A DNA stretch of 64,000 nt from Paenibacillus sp. J2TS4 (GCF_018403245.1 NZ_BOSH01000004.1:248001-312000), one strand, 5' to 3'. Shown: positions 45,121 through 55,050, counted from the first letter of the stretch. Numbers and translations: made by a program. Notes: generated from the sequence alone by a model not told the origin.

Positions 45121-46155
45121 ATGTCGAATCAAAAACAGTATAATGTAGCTATTGTAGGTACTACCGGTGCGGTAGGTCAACAAATTATCCGTCTACTGGA
45201 TGAAAGAAACTTTCCCATTAAACAGTTAAAGCTGCTCGCTTCCAAACGTTCGGCCGGGAACAAGATCAAGTTTAGAGATCGTGAACTGACCATTGAAGAA
45301 GCCACTCCGGACAGCTTTGAAGGAGTGGACATTGCTTTTTTCAGCGCGGGCGGGGATGTTAGTAAAGAGCTTGTCCCCCATGCTGTCAAAAGCGGAGCCG
45401 TTTGTATCGACAATACAAGTGCTTACCGGATGGACCCCAGCACTCCGCTGGTCGTGCCGGAGGTCAATGTGGAGAAGATCCAAGAGAATAAAGGAATTAT
45501 AGCTAATCCTAACTGCTCCACGACTCAGATGGTTGTTGCACTTAAGCCGCTTCATGACCGTTATGGCATATCCCGGGTAATCGTTTCGACTTATCAGGCG
45601 GTTTCCGGGGCAGGCAATCAGGCGGTTAACGAAATGTTCAAGCAATCCAAGGAACTGTTGGAAGGCAAGGACGTTCAGCCGGATATTCTGCCCGTAGGCT
45701 CATTGCCTGTTAAACATCAGATAGCTTTTAACGCCATTCCACAAATTGACAAATTTTGGGAAAATGGATTTACGAACGAAGAGATGAAAATGATTCTCGA
45801 AACGAAGAAGATTATGGGCGATGAGTCCATTGAGGTTACCGCAACATGCGTTCGTATTCCGGTTGCTTACGGTCATTCCGAGTCGGTTTATATCGAATTG
45901 AAGTCCGACTTCGACGTGGAAGAGGTCAAAAGCCTGCTGGCACAGTCTCCTGGAATTGTTGTGCAGGATAATCCCGAGGAGCAGCAATACCCGCTTGCTA
46001 CGGAAGCTGCAGGCAAGCCGGAAACGTTCGTCGGACGCTTGCGCAGAGACCTGTCGAATCCGCGGGCGCTGAACATGTGGATTGTTTCTGACAACCTGCT
46101 TAAAGGAGCTGCATATAATGCAGTCCAAATCGGAGAACAATTAATCTCTGAGTAA
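45121..46155 (+). CDS. asd: Aspartate-semialdehyde dehydrogenase
   Basis: 344-residue NADPH enzyme producing aspartate semialdehyde, the branch point to lysine, diaminopimelate, threonine and methionine. The nucleotide motif VGTTGAVGQQII and the catalytic Cys in IANPNCSTTQM are visible. ATG 45121 follows a GGGAGAG site. It lies between dpaB and dapG, as in B. subtilis. Confidence 0.95.
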   Translation: MSNQKQYNVAIVGTTGAVGQQIIRLLDERNFPIKQLKLLASKRSAGNKIKFRDRELTIEEATPDSFEGVDIAFFSAGGDVSKELVPHAVKSGAVCIDNTSAYRMDPSTPLVVPEVNVEKIQENKGIIANPNCSTTQMVVALKPLHDRYGISRVIVSTYQAVSGAGNQAVNEMFKQSKELLEGKDVQPDILPVGSLPVKHQIAFNAIPQIDKFWENGFTNEEMKMILETKKIMGDESIEVTATCVRIPVAYGHSESVYIELKSDFDVEEVKSLLAQSPGIVVQDNPEEQQYPLATEAAGKPETFVGRLRRDLSNPRALNMWIVSDNLLKGAAYNAVQIGEQLISE

Positions 46156-46236
46156 TCTCTAAATGAGAGACTGTTACCAGAGTCCTTCTGTTGTAATAAA
46201 GTCTGATTGATGATGCCGATTGTTGGGGGTGAGGAT

Positions 46237-47457
46237 GTGTCCATCCTTGTGCAGAAATTCGGCGGTTCTTCCCTTTCCAGCCCGGAAGCTCGAGAGCACG
46301 TCATCAAACATATTAAACAAGCACTTGCCCAACAATATGAAGTCGTCGTTGTTGTCTCAGCTATGGGAAGAAAAGGCCAGCCTTATGCCACGGACACGCT
46401 GCTTGAATGGATACGAGAGCAAGGGAACAGAGTTTCCCGACGAGAAATGGATATGCTGCTTAGCTGCGGAGAGGTGATATCTGCAGTCACCCTTTGCAGC
46501 CTGTTGAATGCCGAATCGATTCCGGCCACGGTCTTGAGTGGAGCCCAAGCGGGAATCGAAACGGATGGCAACTACGGGGATGCGAGAATTGTGTCGATTC
46601 ATCCCGACAGAATATACGAAGAACTCAGGCAACAAAAAGTAGTCATTGTGACAGGTTTCCAAGGAAAAGCAAATGGTGATGAGCTGACTACATTGGGGAG
46701 AGGCGGCAGCGATACTTCGGCAACGGCATTAGGGGCAGCCCTGAAGGCGGAACGAGTCGATATTTTTACTGACGTGACGGGAATATTAACTGCCGACCCT
46801 TTAATTGTAGAAGAAGCTAAGCTTTTATCGCTTGTTACGTTTAGCGAAATATGCAATTTGGCTCATCATGGAGCAAAGGTAATTCATCCCCGAGCGGTAG
46901 AAGTGGCCATGCAGGCTAATTTGCCGATTCGTGTCCGTTCCACCTTCAAGGAAGACGAAGGCACTTTGGTTACTCATCCTAAGGCGGTCCGTCAGCAAGT
47001 GATGGATCGCTACGTAACGGGTATTGCCCATGTAGAGAATGTAACCCAAATACAAATTTCGTATCAAGAGGGCCGTTACGATTTTCACAGGTCGGTATTT
47101 CAGGCGATGGCCCAGAATCAAATCAGTGTTGATTTTATCAATGTGAATCCTTCCGGTGTCGTGTACACCGTTTTTGACGATGTAGCTGAACATGCCGTTC
47201 AAATTATCAAGAAGCTCGGGTATGAACCGAAGACCCGTTCTAATTGTGCCAAAGTGGCTATGATCGGCGGAGGGATGAACGGAGTGCCCGGAGTGATGGC
47301 CCGGATCGTGGAGGCTCTAACGGAGGCGGATGTGTCGATTTTGCAATCCGCTGACTCGAACACAACGATATGGGTTCTTGTTCCAGGCGAAGAACTGCAA
47401 AGAGCGGTTCGAATGCTTCATAGCAAGTTCGATCTTCATAAAATTAATGGTCAATGA
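46237..47457 (+). CDS. dapG: Aspartokinase I (DapG type)
   Basis: 406-residue aspartate kinase that opens the aspartate pathway. It has VQKFGGSSL at the N terminus, GRGGSDTSATALGAAL in the kinase domain and two C-terminal ACT domains (about 265-400). In B. subtilis DapG is the diaminopimelate-sensitive isozyme. I chose GTG 46237, directly after a GGGGGTGAGG stretch, because the family begins here. In-frame ATG codons at 46210 and 46213 would add eight or nine residues and place that stretch inside the gene. Confidence 0.92.
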   Translation: MSILVQKFGGSSLSSPEAREHVIKHIKQALAQQYEVVVVVSAMGRKGQPYATDTLLEWIREQGNRVSRREMDMLLSCGEVISAVTLCSLLNAESIPATVLSGAQAGIETDGNYGDARIVSIHPDRIYEELRQQKVVIVTGFQGKANGDELTTLGRGGSDTSATALGAALKAERVDIFTDVTGILTADPLIVEEAKLLSLVTFSEICNLAHHGAKVIHPRAVEVAMQANLPIRVRSTFKEDEGTLVTHPKAVRQQVMDRYVTGIAHVENVTQIQISYQEGRYDFHRSVFQAMAQNQISVDFINVNPSGVVYTVFDDVAEHAVQIIKKLGYEPKTRSNCAKVAMIGGGMNGVPGVMARIVEALTEADVSILQSADSNTTIWVLVPGEELQRAVRMLHSKFDLHKINGQ

Positions 47458-47478
47458 ATAGTCGTAGGGGGAATAGCA

Positions 47479-48354
47479 GTGGAATTCGGGACTTTAATTA
47501 CGGCGATGGTCACTCCGTTCGATGAACAATTACAGGTCGACTGGCCGCAAGTAGAGAAATTAATCGATTATTTAATTGAGGAGCAGAAGAGTGATAGTCT
47601 TGTCGTCTGTGGAACGACCGGCGAATCGCCGACATTAACAGACGAGGAGAAAGTAAAGCTGTTCGAAGTATCGGTTCGGCATGCCCGAGGCCGCTGCAAA
47701 ATTATTGCCGGGACCGGAAGCTATGATACAGCCGATAGCATTCGCATGACGAAGCTTGCGGCCGAAGCTGGAGTTGACGGGATTCTGCTTGTATCGCCGT
47801 ATTATAACAAACCTTCCCAGGAGGGGCTCTATCAGCATTTTAAAGCTATTGCAGAGTCCACCCGTCTTCCGATTATGCTTTATAACATTCCAGGAAGAAC
47901 CGGTGTCAATATTGAACCTGACACGATGCTGAGATTGGCCCAAATCCCGAACATCTTTGCTTCGAAAGAGGCTCATTCCGACTTGGATCATGTCTCCAAG
48001 CTAGTTCGGGAAGCCCCGGACGGTTTCAAAATTTATAGCGGGGATGATTCGTATACCCTGCCCTTCCTTGCGGTTGGTTCTTATGGGATTGTATCGGTCT
48101 CAAGCCATGTGGTCGGTAAAGAGATGAAGGAAATGATCGAATTTTTTGGCCGTGGAGAGGTTAAAAAAGCTGCATTAAAGCATGCGGAGCTTCTGCCTGT
48201 TTTTAGAGGAATGTTTGAATGTCCTCATAAAGTGCCCAATCCGGCTCCTGTTAAGCACGCGTTGAATGTTAAGGGAATTCGCGTCGGTGGAGTCCGGCTG
48301 CCGCTCGTCCCCGTCACCGAAGAGGAAGGCCGGTATATAGAGGCGTTATTGTAA
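47479..48354 (+). CDS. dapA: 4-hydroxy-tetrahydrodipicolinate synthase
   Basis: 291-residue aldolase-fold enzyme that condenses pyruvate with aspartate semialdehyde. GTTGESPTL, YNIPGRTGV and the Schiff-base Lys in ASKEAHSD (about residue 163) are visible. GTG 47479 follows GGGGGAA. Its product feeds both peptidoglycan diaminopimelate and, through DpaAB, spore dipicolinate. It closes the asd-dapG-dapA group. Confidence 0.95.
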   Translation: MEFGTLITAMVTPFDEQLQVDWPQVEKLIDYLIEEQKSDSLVVCGTTGESPTLTDEEKVKLFEVSVRHARGRCKIIAGTGSYDTADSIRMTKLAAEAGVDGILLVSPYYNKPSQEGLYQHFKAIAESTRLPIMLYNIPGRTGVNIEPDTMLRLAQIPNIFASKEAHSDLDHVSKLVREAPDGFKIYSGDDSYTLPFLAVGSYGIVSVSSHVVGKEMKEMIEFFGRGEVKKAALKHAELLPVFRGMFECPHKVPNPAPVKHALNVKGIRVGGVRLPLVPVTEEEGRYIEALL

Positions 48355-48369
48355 CAAGGATTGAAAAAT

Positions 48370-48400
48370 CGATGCTTCAAAGCATCGGTTTTCTTTTTTT
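48370..48400 (+). terminator. Terminator after dapA
   Basis: CGATGCTT (48370-48377) pairs perfectly with AAGCATCG (48380-48387), followed by a long T-rich run. Confidence 0.9.
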
Positions 48401-48429
48401 GGGGGACAATAGGTCGTAAAATGATTTAC

Positions 48430-48459
48430 TTGTAATTGGTGTTTTCAATCATGTATAAT
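48430..48459 (+). promoter_or_regulatory. Promoter of the RNase J gene
   Basis: TTGTAA (48430-48435), 18-base spacer, and a consensus TATAAT (48454-48459). It lies 78 bases before the start codon. Confidence 0.7.
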
Positions 48460-48536
48460 GATGGCAAGTGACTGGTGCGGTTTCTTTTTGATTGTGAGTT
48501 ATAAAATCGTCGTCAATATACTAAGGAGGAATAGAC

Positions 48537-50213
48537 TTGTCTAAAAAGAATAATGAGAAATTATTGGTTTTCGCTCTTGGCGGCGTGGGCGAGATCGGTA
48601 AAAATATGTATGTGGTGCAGTATGCCAACGATATAGTTGTGGTGGATGCGGGTTTGAAGTTTCCGGAAGAGGACATGTTGGGGATTGATATCGTTATTCC
48701 CGACATTTCTTACCTGACCGAAAATCACGACAAAGTGAGAGGGATTCTGCTCACTCACGGACACGAAGACCATATCGGAGGTCTGCCTTATATATTGAAG
48801 CAATTGAAGGTTCCTGTATACGGAACGAAGCTGACTCTTGGATTGGTTGAAGCCAAGCTGAAGGAAGCCAATATGTTAGGCGATACGAAACGCATTCTGA
48901 TTAATGCCGATTCCGAGCTTCAATTAGGGACCATCAAAGCGACCTTCTTCAAAACCAATCACAGCATTCCTGACTCCGTTGGAATTGCTCTCGACACCCC
49001 CGAAGGGACTGTCGTGCATACCGGGGACTTCAAATTTGATCAGACTCCGGTCAACGGACAATATGCAGATTTGCATCGAATGGCCGAGATTGGAAATAAA
49101 GGGGTTCTCATGCTGCTGTCTGACAGCACTAACGCAGAACGCCCCGGTTTCACAGGTTCGGAGAGAAGCGTAGGTGCCGAGTTGGAGGAAGTATTCCGAA
49201 AAGCAAGGCAGAGAGTCGTCGTAGCTACCTTTGCATCGAATATTCACCGGATTCAACAGGTAATTGATGCCGCGGAGTCGACTCAGCGCAAAGTAACCGT
49301 TATTGGACGGAGCATGGTTAATGTTGTGACCATAGCATCGGAATTAGGTTACCTCAACATTCCTGAGGGAATGCTGATCGAACCGGAAGAAGTGAATCGG
49401 ATGGCGGCTGATCGGGTAGTCATTCTGTCTACCGGAAGCCAGGGAGAGCCGATGTCTGCTCTGACGAGAATGGCCAGATCGACCCATCGGAAGGTGGATA
49501 TTCTTCCTGGAGATACCGTCATTATTGCAGCTACCCCCATTCCGGGCAATGAGAAGTTTGTCGGGCGTACGGTAGATGAATTGTTCCGCCTTGGAGCTCA
49601 TGTAATCTATGGACCCGGCTCGGTTTCTGGTGTCCACGTGTCCGGACACGGCAGTCAGGAAGAGCTTAAATTGATGCTAAACCTGATGAAGCCTAAATAC
49701 TTCATGCCTATCCACGGAGAATATCGGATGCTTCGTCAACACGGTGTACTGGCCGAATCGGTAGGTGTGGATAAAGAAGATATCTTTATCGTCGATATCG
49801 GAGATACTGTGGAGGTTCAAGGCGGCGTAGCCCGTCGGGGAGCCAAGGTTCAATCCGGCAATATCCTTATCGATGGTTTGGGTGTCGGCGACGTTGGAAA
49901 TATCGTTCTGCGTGACCGTAAACTGTTGTCGCAGGACGGAATTTTGGTCGTCGTTGTCACGCTGAGCAAGCAAGAGGGCAACATAATGTCCGGACCGGAC
50001 ATTATTTCCCGCGGCTTCGTTTATGTGCGGGAATCGGAGGGCTTGTTGGATGAAGCGAATCGGATTGTAACGAACACATTGAACAAACTAATGAATGAAA
50101 ACGTTAATGAGTGGGCCTCATTAAAAACACATGTTAAAGACGCACTCGGACGATTTTTATATGAACAAACAAGAAGAAGACCTATGATCCTTCCTATCAT
50201 TATGGAAGTGTAG
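48537..50213 (+). CDS. Ribonuclease J
   Basis: 558-residue metallo-beta-lactamase/beta-CASP ribonuclease for mRNA turnover and rRNA maturation. The zinc motif HGHEDHIGG (about residues 72-80), GDFKFD and the C-terminal HVSGHGSQEEL are present. By position after dapA it corresponds to rnjB (RNase J2) of B. subtilis. As I recall, J2 there has an altered metal motif, while the residues here are the complete J1-like set. I therefore leave the symbol empty. TTG 48537 follows AGGAGGAA. Confidence 0.92.
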   Translation: MSKKNNEKLLVFALGGVGEIGKNMYVVQYANDIVVVDAGLKFPEEDMLGIDIVIPDISYLTENHDKVRGILLTHGHEDHIGGLPYILKQLKVPVYGTKLTLGLVEAKLKEANMLGDTKRILINADSELQLGTIKATFFKTNHSIPDSVGIALDTPEGTVVHTGDFKFDQTPVNGQYADLHRMAEIGNKGVLMLLSDSTNAERPGFTGSERSVGAELEEVFRKARQRVVVATFASNIHRIQQVIDAAESTQRKVTVIGRSMVNVVTIASELGYLNIPEGMLIEPEEVNRMAADRVVILSTGSQGEPMSALTRMARSTHRKVDILPGDTVIIAATPIPGNEKFVGRTVDELFRLGAHVIYGPGSVSGVHVSGHGSQEELKLMLNLMKPKYFMPIHGEYRMLRQHGVLAESVGVDKEDIFIVDIGDTVEVQGGVARRGAKVQSGNILIDGLGVGDVGNIVLRDRKLLSQDGILVVVVTLSKQEGNIMSGPDIISRGFVYVRESEGLLDEANRIVTNTLNKLMNENVNEWASLKTHVKDALGRFLYEQTRRRPMILPIIMEV

Positions 50214-50248
50214 ATGTAAGCATTAAGTCACTTAAAACTAACCATAAG

Positions 50249-50278
50249 AAGCCTTTCGGACACGTTCCGGAAGGCTTT
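50249..50278 (+). terminator. Hairpin/terminator after RNase J
   Basis: AAGCCTTTCGGA (50249-50260) pairs with TCCGGAAGGCTT (50266-50277) with one wobble. The T run after it is weak. Confidence 0.65.
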
Positions 50279-50347
50279 ATCTAATTTATTGTATAAAAAT
50301 CGTTATCAGTAATTTTCGACGGTCAACGCAGGCTTTCTTGATCAGAG

Positions 50348-50378
50348 ATCAAAGACGCCGCAGGCGTTTATCTTTGAT
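50348..50378 (+). repeat. Hairpin upstream of tepA
   Basis: ATCAAAGA (50348-50355) pairs with TCTTTGAT (50371-50378), enclosing CGCC-GCA-GGCG (50356-50366). No T run follows. It may be a second terminator-like or regulatory hairpin in the 246-base gap. Confidence 0.5.
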
Positions 50379-50459
50379 TCCTGCTGCATGATTGTCTTCT
50401 CTCCAACTCATACTAAATAGGAACAGGAGAAAGACGATTAACAGGAGGGAACGGTTAAA

Positions 50460-51206
50460 GTGGAACCATTCGATCAATATTCTAATCAGGAAGCTGCGCC
50501 GATGCCAGGAACAGAGGAACAAAAGAACAATGCCGTGTTGGACAACATTCAACAGCTTGGACAAACGACAACACCTGCGATGGAAAGCAATATTTATTGC
50601 TTAACGATCATTGGTCAGGTAGAAGGCCATATGATCCTTCCTCCGCAAAATAAAACAACGAAGTACGAGCATCTTATCCCTCAATTGGTTGCAGCGGAAC
50701 AGAACTCAAGAATTGAAGGAATTCTTGTCATTCTTAATACGGTGGGTGGGGATGTGGAGGCTGGACTGGCTATAGCAGAAATGATCGCCACCATTTCTAA
50801 GCCGACGGTTACACTCGTCCTTGGAGGGGGGCACAGCATCGGAGTCCCGATTGCTGTTAGCTCCGATTATTCCGTAATAGCCGAAACGGCTACGATGACG
50901 ATCCATCCTATTCGTCTTAACGGGATGGTGATTGGGGTCCCCCAAACATTCGAATATTTGGAAAAAATGCAGGAAAGAATTATTCAATTTATTAAAAGGC
51001 ACTCCCGAATCAGTGATGAGAAAGTAAAAGAATTGATGTTTAAAACAGGCGAACTGACCCGCGACATCGGAACGACGGTGATTGGGCAGGATGCGGTCCG
51101 TTATGGGTTAATTGACTCTGTGGGCGGAATCGGAGAGGCTTTGCAGCGTCTGAATGAATTAATCAAAGAATACAAGCAAAGAAAGTCCGAGGTGACGATC
51201 CAATGA
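50460..51206 (+). CDS. tepA: ClpP-class protease TepA
   Basis: 248-residue ClpP/crotonase-fold protein (YmfB). The central strand [17 protein letters not shown], the nucleophile region GGGHSIGVP and [10 protein letters not shown] are typical. In B. subtilis TepA has been linked to protein translocation and to degradation of spore small acid-soluble proteins at germination. GTG 50460 follows AGGAGGGA. The stop overlaps the next start (ATGA), and both precede spoIIIE. Confidence 0.9.
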   Translation: MEPFDQYSNQEAAPMPGTEEQKNNAVLDNIQQLGQTTTPAMESNIYCLTIIGQVEGHMILPPQNKTTKYEHLIPQLVAAEQNSRIEGILVILNTVGGDVEAGLAIAEMIATISKPTVTLVLGGGHSIGVPIAVSSDYSVIAETATMTIHPIRLNGMVIGVPQTFEYLEKMQERIIQFIKRHSRISDEKVKELMFKTGELTRDIGTTVIGQDAVRYGLIDSVGGIGEALQRLNELIKEYKQRKSEVTIQ

Positions 51207-51436
51207 CGATCCATTCCATTGTTCCGATAGAGAGGATTATGGAGGGCAGTGAAGAGGCGGACTACTCTTATGAACAGATTCAGCTAAATGGAATGGAGAT
51301 GCAGGTTCAAAGAATAAGTGCAAATCAAGCTAAAATAATTCGTATATTCAGTCCACAGGCTAACGATTATTTAAATCCTGCTTATGCTCCCGGAACGGTG
51401 ATCACGTTTTCCCCTCAATGGGATGGATCCTTTTGA
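51203..51436 (+). CDS. ylzJ: YlzJ-like small protein
   Basis: 77-residue protein of the YlzJ family by position and content: it opens [15 protein letters not shown] and has the [19 protein letters not shown]-terminal motif. It overlaps tepA by four bases, as in B. subtilis, where ylzJ lies between tepA and spoIIIE. Its function is unknown. There is no membrane segment or signal. Confidence 0.82.
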   Translation: MTIHSIVPIERIMEGSEEADYSYEQIQLNGMEMQVQRISANQAKIIRIFSPQANDYLNPAYAPGTVITFSPQWDGSF

Positions 51437-51490
51437 TGGAAATATGAAAGACCGCGCAGGCTGCATTTAACGATCCATCCTATATGTCAT

Positions 51491-51521
51491 TCCGCTCCAT
51501 TATGCTATAATAAGGAGCGGA
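51491..51521 (+). promoter_or_regulatory. Palindrome centred on the spoIIIE promoter -10
   Basis: TATAAT (51506-51511) with extended TGC forms the -10. It is flanked by TCCGCTCC (51491-51498) and GGAGCGGA (51514-51521), which are perfect inverse complements 15 bases apart. The right arm overlaps the ribosome site. An operator or a start-site structure is possible. No good -35 was seen. Confidence 0.5.
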
Positions 51522-51531
51522 GGTGGCTTAA

Positions 51532-54003
51532 TTGGCAAAAAAAAGAAAGAAAAATGCCGGGATGAAGCTAGCCATCAAGTATGAATTGTACGGGATCGCG
51601 ATCCTTATCCTATCCGTCATCGCACTTTCTCGCCAAGGATCGGTTGCGCGTGCACTAACCTATTTATTTAGGTTTATGATCGGGGTGCTGGATTTTGTTA
51701 TCCCTCTGATCTTTATTTATATTGCTGTATTTGTCATGATCAACCGGGCCTGGCCGAGAAAATGGTCCTCTAAAAAAACGGGGCTTGTTCTGATCTTAGC
51801 CGGACTGATTATTATGAATCATATGTCCATGATGAAGATTATCGATCCTTTAGGAGATACGTTGAAATCTTCTTATATCGTGAGCGAGACTTGGGAACGT
51901 ATGACGGACGGCCTGAGAGCCGGTGAAGATTCCCCCGGGATTCTGAACAGGGAAGTAGGCGGCGGAATGGTAGGGGCTTTTTTGTATGCCGCCCTTTATT
52001 TGTTGTTTGGCATCTGGGGCTCGAAATTGATCGTGTACGCCTTATTTGCCTCAGGAATTTTACTGGTTACCGGCATTTCCGTTGTTGATCTGTTCAAAGG
52101 AATTAACAAGTATTTCAAGAATGGGAGAGCGCGACTGGGTAAAGGCCTGGCCTCTCTATTCAGCCGACCGAAACGAAAGCTCGTACATAAGCAAGTCCCT
52201 TCCTCTAAAAAGCTCAAGAAGCAGCCGTCCGCCCAAATTTATGACCCGGACGAAGAGGAGGCGTATGGAGAGGAAGCTTTGCCCGAGGCGCCATATGAAC
52301 CAAAAAATGAAAAGAAAAAACCAGTATTCGTTCAATTGCTAGGCTCCAAGAAAGTAGCGCGAGACGAGCAAGAACCGATCAATCTGACGGAGCAATTGCT
52401 TGATGAAGATCGCCAGCAGGAAGAAGCGATTCCGATTATTCGGGATTTCCGTGATGAGATCGAGAAGAGCGAGTCCTCACCCCGGAAGCCCGCTGCGCCT
52501 GAAATGGAAGAGGATCCCGGGGAGGAGGAGCTGGCCTTCGGCAACGATCCGGATAAAACGCCGGACAAGCCGTATCAGCTTCCGGATTTTGGCCTTCTTT
52601 CCAAGCCTGTTGGCATGGGCAAAGGCTCCGATCACATGGACTATAAAGCGAACGCGCGGAAATTGGAGGCGACACTGGAGAGCTTCGGAGTGCGAGCCAA
52701 AGTACTGGACGTCGTGCGAGGGCCTTCCGTCACCCGCTATGAAATCCAACCGGACGTCGGGGTCAAAGTGAGCCGAATCGTCGGATTGACCGATGATATA
52801 GCCTTGGCGTTGGCCGCCAAAGACATTCGAATGGAGGCCCCCATCCCGGGCAAGTCGGCTATCGGGATTGAGGTGCCGAATACCGAGGTCTCTATGGTCA
52901 CTTTGCGCGAAGTTATGGAAAGCTCGGTTTTTTATGAGGCCGATGCCAAGCTCTCGATCTCCCTTGGCAGAGATATAACGGGCCAGCCGATCGTGGCTAA
53001 TCTCGCCAAGATGCCCCATCTGCTTGTCGCCGGGGCGACAGGCTCTGGTAAATCCGTTTGTATTAACGGGATTATTACAAGCGTCCTGTTCAAAGCCAAA
53101 CCGGATGAAGTCAAATTTTTGATGATTGACCCTAAAATGGTGGAGTTGAATGTGTACAATGGAATTCCCCATTTGCTGGCTCCGGTTGTGACGGACCCGA
53201 GAAGAGCCTCTCTGGCCTTGAAGAAGGTTGTCGTCGAAATGGAAAAAAGATATGAGCTTTTCTCCAAAAGCGGGACCCGTAATATTGAAGGCTATAACGC
53301 GATGATTACGGATAAAAACAATCCCAATCCAGGAGACCCCTTACCGTTAATAGTCGTTATTGTAGACGAATTGGCCGATTTGATGATGGTCGCTGCTAAC
53401 GATGTGGAGGACGCCATCTGCCGGCTTGCCCAAATGGCAAGGGCGGCCGGAATTCACCTGATTATTGCGACGCAAAGGCCTTCGGTCGATGTCATCACCG
53501 GGCTGATTAAAGCGAACATTCCTTCGCGGATCGCCTTCGGAGTATCTTCCCAGGTCGATTCGCGGACGATTCTCGATATGGCGGGGGCCGAGAAGCTGCT
53601 CGGGCGTGGAGACATGCTGTTCATGCCTGTGGGAGCTACGAAGCCGCTGCGCGTTCAAGGAGCCTTCCTGTCCGATCAGGAGGTGGAAGCGGTCGTTACG
53701 TTCTGCCGCAGCCAGGAGCAAGCGGAATATCGGGAGGAGCTTGTGCCCGAGATCGACGAGCAGCCGGAGCAGGAGGATGTCTTCGAGGACGAGCTGTTCG
53801 ATCAAGCGGTCCAAATTATTCTCGAGGCCAAACAGGCCTCCGTCTCCTTGCTGCAGCGCAGAATGCGCGTAGGCTATACCCGCGCCGCCAGGCTGATCGA
53901 TTCGATGGAGGCCAAGGGTATCGTCGGTCCCTATGAAGGCAGCAAGCCGAGGGAAGTTTTGCTCACCTTAGAGCAATTTCAACAAAGCCGAATAAGCTCC
54001 TGA
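51532..54003 (+). CDS. spoIIIE: DNA translocase SpoIIIE/FtsK
   Basis: 823-residue DNA pump that moves chromosome into the forespore. Four hydrophobic helices lie in about residues 15-180. A charged Pro/Glu-rich linker (about 220-350) follows, then the alpha/beta motor with Walker [10 protein letters not shown] (about 501) and Walker B-type [10 protein letters not shown]. The C-terminal gamma winged helix ([32 protein letters not shown]) reads DNA polarity. TTG 51532 follows GGAGGTG. Position after ylzJ matches spoIIIE. Confidence 0.95.
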   Translation: MAKKRKKNAGMKLAIKYELYGIAILILSVIALSRQGSVARALTYLFRFMIGVLDFVIPLIFIYIAVFVMINRAWPRKWSSKKTGLVLILAGLIIMNHMSMMKIIDPLGDTLKSSYIVSETWERMTDGLRAGEDSPGILNREVGGGMVGAFLYAALYLLFGIWGSKLIVYALFASGILLVTGISVVDLFKGINKYFKNGRARLGKGLASLFSRPKRKLVHKQVPSSKKLKKQPSAQIYDPDEEEAYGEEALPEAPYEPKNEKKKPVFVQLLGSKKVARDEQEPINLTEQLLDEDRQQEEAIPIIRDFRDEIEKSESSPRKPAAPEMEEDPGEEELAFGNDPDKTPDKPYQLPDFGLLSKPVGMGKGSDHMDYKANARKLEATLESFGVRAKVLDVVRGPSVTRYEIQPDVGVKVSRIVGLTDDIALALAAKDIRMEAPIPGKSAIGIEVPNTEVSMVTLREVMESSVFYEADAKLSISLGRDITGQPIVANLAKMPHLLVAGATGSGKSVCINGIITSVLFKAKPDEVKFLMIDPKMVELNVYNGIPHLLAPVVTDPRRASLALKKVVVEMEKRYELFSKSGTRNIEGYNAMITDKNNPNPGDPLPLIVVIVDELADLMMVAANDVEDAICRLAQMARAAGIHLIIATQRPSVDVITGLIKANIPSRIAFGVSSQVDSRTILDMAGAEKLLGRGDMLFMPVGATKPLRVQGAFLSDQEVEAVVTFCRSQEQAEYREELVPEIDEQPEQEDVFEDELFDQAVQIILEAKQASVSLLQRRMRVGYTRAARLIDSMEAKGIVGPYEGSKPREVLLTLEQFQQSRISS

Positions 54004-54053
54004 TCTTCTGGATCTCTGTTAAGCCTATTACATCTTTTGAACTGCCGGATTTG

Positions 54054-54104
54054 AACTGCACCCCAATTGTTGGACACCGTCCAACATTGAAGGTGCAGTT
54101 TTTG
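54054..54104 (+). terminator. 22-base inverted repeat after spoIIIE (terminator or element remnant)
   Basis: Bases 54054-54075 (AACTGCACC ... GTTGGAC) pair with 54079-54100 (GTCCAAC ... GGTGCAGTT), 18 of 22 positions, across a three-base loop, then TTTTG. It can serve as a terminator. The length, and the direct repeat TTGAACTGC just upstream, also suit joined ends of a small mobile element. Confidence 0.6.
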
Positions 54105-54145
54105 TCTATCGAGGATTCATCTTTTGGATCGGAGACAGGATCTTT

Positions 54146-54175
54146 GTATAGAAGCTGGAAACCTTTCAAATAATA
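54146..54175 (+). promoter_or_regulatory. Weak candidate sigma-G promoter of sleB
   Basis: GTATA (54146-54150) and AATAATA (54169-54175) at 18-base spacing resemble the sigma-G elements gHATR and cATnnTA with one mismatch. sleB is forespore-expressed under sigma-G in B. subtilis. The match is loose. Confidence 0.3.
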
Positions 54176-54220
54176 ACTTCAACTTGGACTTCACACCATG
54201 AAGAAAGGTTGAGTATAAGA

Positions 54221-54979
54221 ATGAATAAACGGCTTATCTTTATCACCTGCTTTATTCTCGTGGCCTTTTTCTTAACGATGCAACTTAAAGAAGACAAGAC
54301 CACGGAAGTGTTCAGCGAGAATCTAGTCCACCAGGGCAGTACCGGTGACGACGTATATGAACTGCAGGGCAGATTAAAGTTTCTCGGCTTTTACCACGGT
54401 AATATTGATGGGGATTTTGGTTATCAAACGTTAAAGGCCGTTAAATGGTTTCAGGGGGATTTCGGCTTAAAGGTGGACGGGCTTGTCGGTCCGAAAACTA
54501 AGCTGATGCTGTGGAAAGCGACCAAAAGCTGGAAGCCGTCGGCTCCTCAGCCGGCTCCCGGCGGAGGAGGTGGCGGTGCCGCCCCACCGGCGGCCAATTT
54601 GCCGCCCTCCTCGCACGGCGGGCTGTCTGACAACGATTTGAAGCTGATGGCTAACGCGGTATACGGGGAGGCCCGGGGCGAGCCCTATGTTGGGCAGGTT
54701 GCTGTAGCCGCAGTCATCCTCAATCGGTTGAAATCTGCAAGCTTCCCGAATACGATTTCGGGAGTCATTTTCCAACCGGGAGCCTTTACAGCGGTAGCTG
54801 ACGGCCAAATTTGGCTGCAGCCTAACGAGACCGCCAAAAAAGCGGTGTTGGACGCCATCAACGGCTGGGATCCGTCAGGAGGCTGCGAATATTACTTCAA
54901 TCCGGAGACAGCCACCTCAGCATGGATTTGGACACGCCCGCAGGTTAAGACCATCGGTAAACATATTTTCTGTAAATAA
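54221..54979 (+). CDS. sleB: Spore cortex-lytic enzyme, SleB type
   Basis: 252-residue germination hydrolase. An N-terminal signal/anchor (LIFITCFILVAFFLTMQL), a peptidoglycan-binding domain (about 35-105, GDDVYELQGRLKFLGFYHG), a Pro/Gly linker with a GGGGGG run, and the Hydrolase_2 catalytic domain (about 140-252; likely catalytic Glu in YGEARGEP). Relatives hydrolyse spore cortex. ATG 54221 follows AAAGGTTGA; an in-frame TTG at 54209 is less likely. In B. subtilis ymfC-ymfE occupy this place. Confidence 0.88.
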   Translation: MNKRLIFITCFILVAFFLTMQLKEDKTTEVFSENLVHQGSTGDDVYELQGRLKFLGFYHGNIDGDFGYQTLKAVKWFQGDFGLKVDGLVGPKTKLMLWKATKSWKPSAPQPAPGGGGGGAAPPAANLPPSSHGGLSDNDLKLMANAVYGEARGEPYVGQVAVAAVILNRLKSASFPNTISGVIFQPGAFTAVADGQIWLQPNETAKKAVLDAINGWDPSGGCEYYFNPETATSAWIWTRPQVKTIGKHIFCK

Positions 54980-55024
54980 CCGATAGGTTGGAATCAAATG
55001 GAGGACTTCTGGAAGGCCTCTGAG

Positions 55025-55050
55025 GAAGCAGCCGGCTTCGGTTGCTTCTT
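55025..55050 (+). terminator. Terminator after sleB
   Basis: GAAGCAGCC (55025-55033) pairs with GGTTGCTTC (55040-55048) with one wobble, then a short T/C run. Confidence 0.6.

Noticed and set aside
54540..54600. GGAGGAGGTGGCGGTGCC run as a ribosome site and internal start
   Set aside because: It encodes the Gly-rich linker of the SleB-type protein, and the reading frame continues through it.
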